A stretch of 64,000 bases of DNA, from positions 1 to 64,000 of IMG/VR virus record IMGVR_UViG_3300030616_000020; one strand, 5' to 3'. The position numbers and the translations under genes were made by a program. This DNA comes from a virus. The notes under the pieces are model-generated. The model was not told where the DNA came from. It saw nothing but the letters and a program-made list of their open reading frames with translations, and ran no database searches. This document shows, piece by piece, positions 21,901 to 30,900 of the stretch. Numbering within the stretch: the stretch's first letter is position 1; the number at the start of each line of letters is the position of its first letter.

Positions 21901-24900
21901 ATTATATCGTGAATGGAAAAGAAGAAATCCTGACAAAAGAAATTATACCAATGATCAGATAGAGGAACAGCTTGCAGAAGATTTTAGAGAATATATTCTG
22001 TTCCGTAAAGAGACTTCTAATGTAAGCCCTCGTGGTTTTCAGAAGACTCAAGAAGAACAAGATCGTGAGAATGAGCAGTTTAAGAAAGACCTTGCTGAAT
22101 ATGCCAGAGAAGATATTTCTCCGGAGCGTAAAGCAGAACTTGAAGAGAAGTTAGTTCAGTCTTACTATGCTGAAGGAGAGATGATCACTCATGAGGCTAA
22201 GAAGGCAAAGAGAATGGTCGAAGCTATCAAAGCTCCTCTACAAAGAAGTTTCTTTGAAAGGCTGTACGATTGGATTGTCAATATGATCTATGGAAAGCCT
22301 GAAAGTATCATAGAGATATTTGAAAATATTGAGAACAACAAATATCGTAATCAAACACCTAATCTCAGGCGTGGTAAGAGAGTAAAGCTTAATCGTACTT
22401 ACGAAGGTAAGACTGAAGCATTTGGAAAGATGGTTATGGAAGGAGTGAATTACTTCTTCTTCCAAAAGCTTTTTGCTTCTAAAGAAAGTGTAAGTACCTT
22501 ATTCTCAAAAGAAGATAATTCTGCTCTTGTAAATGACTTGTATGAATATGCGTATGAGGAAATTGAGAAGACTATAGGTGATCTTCAGGCAGTGCAGGAC
22601 GATCCTGAGATAACTGATCAAGAGTATGACAGGCTCGATAATGTAGTTGATCAGCTATGGTTTGTTCTTGATAACTGGAATGAGACAAAGAAACTTCATC
22701 GTAATTTTCTTACTCAATACAGACTTGAATTTGTAAATATCGAAGATACTATAGGTGAGACAAACATTGCTCTCGATAATGATAATCTGATATCAAATGC
22801 AAGTATCAAAATCTCATCTAAGCTTAATGCTTCACGAAATATCAAGCTACTTGTAGGTACACTGGTTGATGTAAATAAAAACTTTGAGGAAAAAGTAAAC
22901 GATCTGGAACTTGTTCAGAATGCTGATTTCGGAAGAACTTTCAATATACTTGTGAACCGTTTTGCAGGATTGAGAAGTGATAGTCAAATGCTGAATGCTA
23001 TTAATAATATTGCAGCTAAAGCTCCTCAGTTATATGCTCTGATTGATCGTCTTGGATTAAATAATGAAGGTGAACATCTGTCTGAGAATCAAATGCTTGA
23101 ACAAATTCAATTCGTTCAGACGTTTGCTAAGACTAAACACACTTATATGTTCGATATCACTGGTATAAACGGTAAGTTTAAGCTGGTGAACTCCAACCGA
23201 TCAAGTATCAATGAGAAAGTTAAAACAGTATGGAAATCTAATGCTGAGAACAAGCGTATATATGAAGATAGGAACGGAGTACGTTACTATAAACCTTCAG
23301 TATTTGAGAAGTTAGGTCCTATTGATACTCCTCAGAAAGCTCTTAAGATGCTTAGTACGATGGGTATCAACTATACTTTTCCTAAAGAGGTAGAGTTAAA
23401 AGATGAGCTTATCAGAAAAGCAAATGGTATCTACACTCAGATCATGTCTAAGAGTGGACAGCCTTATATCTTCGATACTGAAGTTAACGTAAATGCTAAA
23501 GATGATTTAAGTACACTCATTCAATTTGAGGTAGATACAACCGTTGATTATATTGAGAATAGCCATTTAAACATCGAGAATAATCTCGTATATGATGTTG
23601 TATTAAATAGTTATCTCTCTATTGCTATCGACGATATAAGAAACTTTCCTACTCTCGAAGCATTATTTGAAGAGAATCCACATCTTGATCCTAATAACAA
23701 TATCTACACGCAGAATTCATATCTTCTGCAACCGGGAGGACCACTTTATAAAAAGAATGGTGAGTTAAGAGATGATCCACTATTCCTTGAAATTCATGAA
23801 GGTAGTAAAGAAGAAGACTCTGAAATTTCTTCTGAGTTTGAAGACCTTGGAGAACCGGATCAACTTCGTGTACATATAAATCGTGGACTTGAAGGTTCTT
23901 ATCCACTTCTTCGTCCTGCTGATAATTCTATTGAAAGATATCTCAATTTCGGTAAGCCGTTATTTTCAACAGGTCAAATATCCAGAAATGTTCATGTTCA
24001 TCAGATGCTTAACTATCTGAGAGATGAATTAAATCGTGGTTCCAAAACTCTCAGTGATATTGCTAAGGGAGACAATCTTTGGAAATATCATAAAGAGAAT
24101 GCTACCGATGGTATTGTCATTCAAATAGTTTCTCAAAATCCTGTGATCAAGGAAGCAATTGATCAGTTCTTTAAGGACAGTGAAGCTACAGTCGAAGGAT
24201 TCTTTAACGATGATATACTTGTAGAAGAACTTAAAACTCAGATCAATACATATTTTACTGACAGGACAGGTTCAAATCAGGAAGGTTTCATCAAGATGCT
24301 TCTTGATTATGGTATTATTGAACTGCTTGAAGATGGTACTTATTATAATAATGGTCTCAACATAAAAGGAAATCCTCAAATACTCAGTGAAGATGTTCTC
24401 AATAGTGAAATTAAGAATTATCTTATCAATGATACCATATCTAATATTGAGCAAACTAAATTGATCTTCGGTGATCCTGTAGGTTATAAGAATGTTGCAG
24501 ATCAGTTTAAGCGTCATTCAGGTGTAGTTGGTACTAAAAAGATTTCTGCTGTCTACGATCAGGTTAATCGTTGGATTGACAAAAAACTCAAGCGTACAGA
24601 TCGTCAGGGTGGACTTTATAAGAATGGTAAACCAATTATCAGAACTGCTGTATTTGCGGATATTATAGTTCAATCAAGGTATCATGCTGAATATGCAAAA
24701 GCTATTGGAGACAAGGCTGATCCATATCTTGAGATAGAAGAAGGTGATGGTCAAGGTTATATCTCAATTGACGAATGGAGAGAAATGCTATTCAGAGCAG
24801 GAGAATGGAGCTTTGGAGTAGGTTCCCTCGAAGATTTATATCAATGGGAGATTCAAAAAGAACAAGGAGAACAACAACCTAAAGACCCTGTTACCGGAAG

Positions 24901-27900
24901 AGTTATAGACAAAAATAAACTTCCTGTAGCTACTCCATTGAAACCACAATACATGGGTCCTCTTGCAGAGCAAGGGTTCCAGATGGGTATGTATAAACTT
25001 TCTCTGTTCCCATTACTTCCAAGTGTTACAAAACAGTTCAGTCAGCTTGAGGCTCTCCGAACAAGAATGAAGGGGAAAGAAGGAGAGAACGATGGTATCG
25101 GTATAGCTGTATTCCAAACTGCAAACAAAGTAGGAACCAAACTCAATCAGCACGGTGAAACTCAACCTCTTTATGAGGTTAAAACGACAGATGAGAAGCA
25201 GATAGCAGAGTTTGCTTATCAAAACTATGCTCCTATGGTTACTCAGGATACCTACTATAAATATTGGGGTATTCAACAGGAAAAAGGTTCTAAGAGTAAA
25301 CGAAAAGTTGTCTTCGGTACTCAGATGGCAAAGCAGATTCTCAATGGATTATATGAGAATGGTAGGTTAAAAGAAGGTCTTGATCCTATTCTTGCAGAAC
25401 GTGTAGATGAATATCTGAAACTCAATAGAGAACGTATTGAAATAGGTCTTGCACAACTTGTTAACAGTCTTGGTCTTGTAGAGAAGAACGGAAAGTACCA
25501 CGTTAAGAGCATGGAATCTCTTATTGAGAAGATTCGTAAAGAAGCTGTTGAACGTGAGATGCCTGATAATATCATTGATGCTATTGATAATCTTGAGATT
25601 GGAAGTGGTCTTGATACTTTGATAAACAGGGAGAAAATCGAAAACGTTCTCTTTTCTATTGCTGATGCTATGAGTACTTCTCAGAAGCGTTCAGGTTCTC
25701 CTAAGGTACAGGTATCAAATGCTCTTGGAACATCTGTAAGAACTGTGATTGATACTGAAACAGGACAGGTTTTTCGATCTTCTGATCTTGAATTTTATCA
25801 TGATCAAGACGGGAATATTGTTCAGGCAGAAGTTTATCTTCCTGCTTTTCTGAAAGGGAAAATTACAGATGATAACCTGCGTAATTTAATTGGTTTTCGC
25901 ATTCCTACTCAGGGATTGAACTCAATTGAATCTATTAGAGTTAAAGGATTCTTACCAGTAGAAGCAGGTGATAGTGTTATAGTTCCTTCCGAGATTATAG
26001 CAAAGACAGGATCAGACTTTGATGATGACAAACTCTATCTCTACTATCCTAACGTATTCTATAATAAAGAAGGTAATCCTGTTTATATTGAGCTTAAAGA
26101 CAATACTGAGCTGGAAGAAGTTTACAAGGAATATTCTGAAGCTTATGAAGCAAGGTTTACTCAAAGGGTTGTAGGTAATATAGCTTTTGACAGTCTTCCT
26201 GAGAATCTTGCAAGATTTGTCAAAACCGAGATTTCAGAAATTCTTTCCAATGAGAACGTTGGTATAAGAGATGTAATCGAGGGAATAAATGATAGAATAG
26301 TTGAAGCTGAAAATATTTTACGTGAGAAGAATCTAGAATCTCCGTTGATTGAGACTTACAAAAAGATAAGAGCCAATCTCATATCTCTTTCTAATGAGAT
26401 CGAAACCGGAACATCAAGTGAGTTCGATCCTATGACCAGAGGAGAATTTCGTAAGAGGGCTATCGAGAATCGCATCAGTGAGATTCAAAAAGACATTATT
26501 CTTCATCCTGACAACTTTGCTCAACTTATCAATCCTGTATCTGCAAATGATCTTGAAGCTGAGGCAGATAAGATATTACTTCTTAGAGGGGAAGCCAAAC
26601 GTGATAAGGATGGAAAGATAGTCAAGAAACAACCTACGATGAATAACATCGTGGAGCGTGAATATCTGATGGATGTTGCTCGTCGATTTATCGGAGGTAA
26701 GCAAGCTATTGGTATCACTGCAATCAGTTCTACATTTGACATTCTCTCAAAAATGTCAAACGTATCTATTGTACCTGAGATTACAGTATATAGAAATAAG
26801 AAGTCAGTTCCTATAAAGACCAATATAAATCTTCCTCATAATAAGAATGAAGAAGGTAATGTTACGCTTTCCAGAATACAAGATGCGAATGATGAAGGAA
26901 ATATACCGGAAAGACTTTCTCAATGGATAAATGCAGCCGTGGATGCTGCTACCAATCCTTTCATGTTCGATCTTAACTCTGGTCCTCAAACACTCAATAC
27001 TGTTCTGTATTTGACTATGGCAGGAGTTCCTCTGGACTATCTTACCAGATTCATGACTCAGCCTATTATTGTCGAATACATCAAGAATAGGCAGAAATGG
27101 GAGTCTCAGATGATGGAAGGTAACATTGATCCTCAAACAGGTAGGGCTAAGAAAAAATTCAGAGATTGGATTGTTGCTAACACCAAAGCTAAGTATGTCG
27201 ATCAATTAAAAACCGGTACTGTTTCAGAAAAAGAGTTAACACTTCTTGATCTTGAGAGAGGTATCAAAGCTGGTGCTACTGGTGCAATGAGTAATGTTCA
27301 TGCTCGAACTCAGATTCAGGTACTTGATGATTTTCTCAGGTATATGGATACTGCGACAAAACTTCGTGATGCTACTGGTGCTATAAACTATGATACCAGA
27401 GCAGCAGGTAAAAACACGAGTGAACTTCTTTATAGGATTGAAAACACTGAGAGAGTAAGACAAGAAGGTAATTTGAATAACTTCTCTGGTATCTTGGATG
27501 ATGGGTTCATATCTCCCTATTATGATTCTGTCAAAAGTCTCAGAAATGTGTTAGACCCATTGTTTGTTACTCTTAATGATGAAAGTGTAACACGACAATT
27601 TGATAAACTTTTCAGAGTTCTTTTTGATCAAAGGAATACTCTTCCTAATGATAAGAAAATCAGAGTAGTAGATAAATTTAAGCAAAGCTTCATTACATAT
27701 CTTCTTATAAGCAGACCTTATAGTGTCTCTGACAGACTCAATAAAAAGGACGGTATGAAGGTTGCTATGAATGCCAGAGTCTCTAGGTTACTTAAAGATA
27801 CTAATGAATCAAAGTCTGTCGCTACCAGATTAAAGGAGATGCAGAACGATCCTAAATATGCTGATATGTCCTTGTTAGCATATCTTGAACCTATTCTTGA

Positions 27901-30900
27901 TAAGTCTGGTAAATCGGAAGCTACGAATCATGTAGCAACTGTAGCTAAGAAACTTGATACAATTGAAAGTAATCGTCTGACAAGTGAATGGAGAGAACTG
28001 ATTGAAGCAGATAAACCTTTTGCATACGATTTGATACTTGCTACAGCGTTACAATATGGTATTCTGAATACTCCTTTCACTTTTACAAATCTCATTCCCT
28101 TTGAGATTTATGGACAGGTAATGAACTCTATTCTTGCAGAAGAAAAGACAAAAACTGTAAAAGAAAAGAATAATCTGTATGATGATTTTTACAATCGTTT
28201 CTTTCTGAACAACTTCGACGATAATTCGATTGTTCCAATACGAAGGAAGGGAACTAATTTTCATCTAGCATATCCATATTTCAAGATACCTAACAGGAAG
28301 GAAGAATTTCGTGAAGCATCTCCTCAAGAAATATCTGCTCTTAGAGAAAAAGGAGTAGCTATTTATGAAGAAAAACCTAAAGTTATTCGTACTGAAGATA
28401 ATAGAAGAATGAACCTTACAGGTATTCGTAAGAATTACCAAGGTAAGATGCTTCTTCTCAACTATGATATAAACACACCTTTAGTAGCTGATGTTAGCAG
28501 GAGTGAAGATAGTAAGCAGTTTAATCAGTTGTCCAGAGAAAGTGACCAAGCTCCTGATGAAGCTATCAATGAGAAGATCAAAGGCTGGATGGATAGAATG
28601 GGTATCAGTTATCAGAACGTAGAAGAGATTACTGATAGAGAAGGAAATCCCATTGATGCTATTGCAAAAGCAGATATGCTTCATGCTACTATTCAAGTTG
28701 TCGAAGGTAAGGCTGACATCACCACCTTATCAGAAGAAGCTGCTCACTTTCTAGTAGAGTTACTTGGAGACGACAATCCTATCCTTAAAGGCATGATGAA
28801 TGCTGTAGAAGGTACTGAAGTTCACAAGGAAGTTGTAGCTGAATACGGAGAGATTTATAATAATGACGAGACTAAGCTGAAGAAGGAAGCTGTAGGTAAA
28901 ATGATTGCTAAAGCTATCATCAATAAAGAGAAGGTAGCTGGTATGAGCAGGTTCCAAAGATGGTGGGATTCAGCATGGAGATGGATAAAGAAACACCTCT
29001 TAAGAGTTAGTTCTGATGAAGTAGCAGAAGAACTCTCACCTTATGCTGAAGCTGCTAATATTATTCTTGGAAATGTAACAGAAGGTCTGTCTCCTATAGA
29101 AAGTCTTAATCCTGATATCTTCTATCAAGTAACCGAAGAGGAGAAAGCTACTGCTGCTGCAATTGAAAAGTCTCTCAGAGAATCAAGGATAGAGAAAGAT
29201 AAAGAGCAGGGTGGATACAGAACACCTGAAGGAAAAGCTGTAAAGAATAGAGTTAGTGATTTTGTTAAAAGATTTTACAATCAGATATTTAGAGGTAGAA
29301 GCGCAGAGGAAGAAGCGAAACCTCGCAACATTCTTTTAAAACAGAAAGGAACCATTATTCATAAATATCTTGAAGTTATAGGTGAATCTGTATTTCAAGG
29401 TAAAACTCCTACTAAAGCTGAGGTTCAGAAAAGAGTGATTGAAGACTTGCAGGATAGAGATGACATTGCTAACGAAGAGTTCTTCGATAAAGATAAAACG
29501 TTCTTCATGCTCTCAGGAAATCAGTTTGGAGAACTTCGTGATGGATTGATTAAAGTAGTTGCTGGAATCAAGGCTAAACAGGAAAGAATTGATCCAAATG
29601 AAGAGGTCAAATTTTTTCCGGAACTTCTTATATACGATAAGTATGGTGATATAGGAGGTACTATTGACCTTGCAGTTTTGTATTCTAACGGTTCAGTAGG
29701 AATTTATGATTATAAGACCATCAATTTTGATGATACTAAGACCTTAGCTGGATTTAAAGAAGATGCTTACAATATTCAGATAAGTGAGTATAAGCGTATT
29801 CTTCAGGATCGTTATGGAATCAAGAATATTGGAGAAACTCGTGTTATTCCTATTGACGTTCAGACAAATTTTGCTGCAACAGGTCTTACTACCATTTTGA
29901 TGGGTACTACCGGAATAGGAACAAAAAGTAAAGATCGTCCGTATCTTGAACAAATACCTGTAGCAAGAGAACTTACTGAAGATAAGGAACTTAATGAGTC
30001 TCTTAAGAAAATGTTTGTTCTCTACGATAACTTAAGAGTAAAACTTTCAAATGATTATCAGAATGACAAGCTTGCATTAAGAGTAGCAAGGTTACGTGAA
30101 GCAATTACAGGTCTTCAGCTTCGTGGAGATGTATCATTTATCATTGGTGAGATTCAGACTATTTATGCTGATTTTGAGAAAAGAGAGAATCTTCCTGCTG
30201 ATCATGAATTTGGTTTGAATGATGATTTCTTAAGAGAGCTTAGTGAATATGTCCATGCATATAAGCATTTTGGAGTCAATGCTATGGCTACAGCTAGGAA
30301 GACTCAAGATCAGAAAAGTATTCACACTCTTCAGAGAGTTGCTCACATGCTCGATCAGATGCAGAATCGGATTGACCATAAATATATTGAGAATGCTAAC
30401 AGATATTCAGACTATGATGTAGCAGGTAAAGCACCGGCAGAAGGATTTTTAGGAAAGTTGTTTAAGCAACTATCTCAGTTTAAGAGACCTACCTTTAAGA
30501 AACTTTCTGAAATGGTACACGAAGTTGGATACAAAGTCCGTCGTGATGTAAATGCTGCAATTGAAGAGATTGATGAAAAGAATGAGGCTCTCAAAACATG
30601 GGGGAAAGCCCGTGGTATAGGACTTCAGCAGGTCTTTGATAAATACCTCATTAATCCTAAGAATGGAAATCTTAAGAGTAAGTACAAAAGTGAACACTTT
30701 GAAGAAAAAGATAAAGCAATTTCCCAGAGGGGTTCTGAAGGTACAAAATGGTTCCTTGAAAATACTCAAGTTGAACGTAGAGAAGATGGTAAACTGTATT
30801 ACACCGGAGAACGTCTGAAGCTTTATGAAGAACAACGTAAAGCACACTTTGACTATCTTGATCGTACAATGTTAGGAGAAGAAAATGCTAAAGCGAAAGA

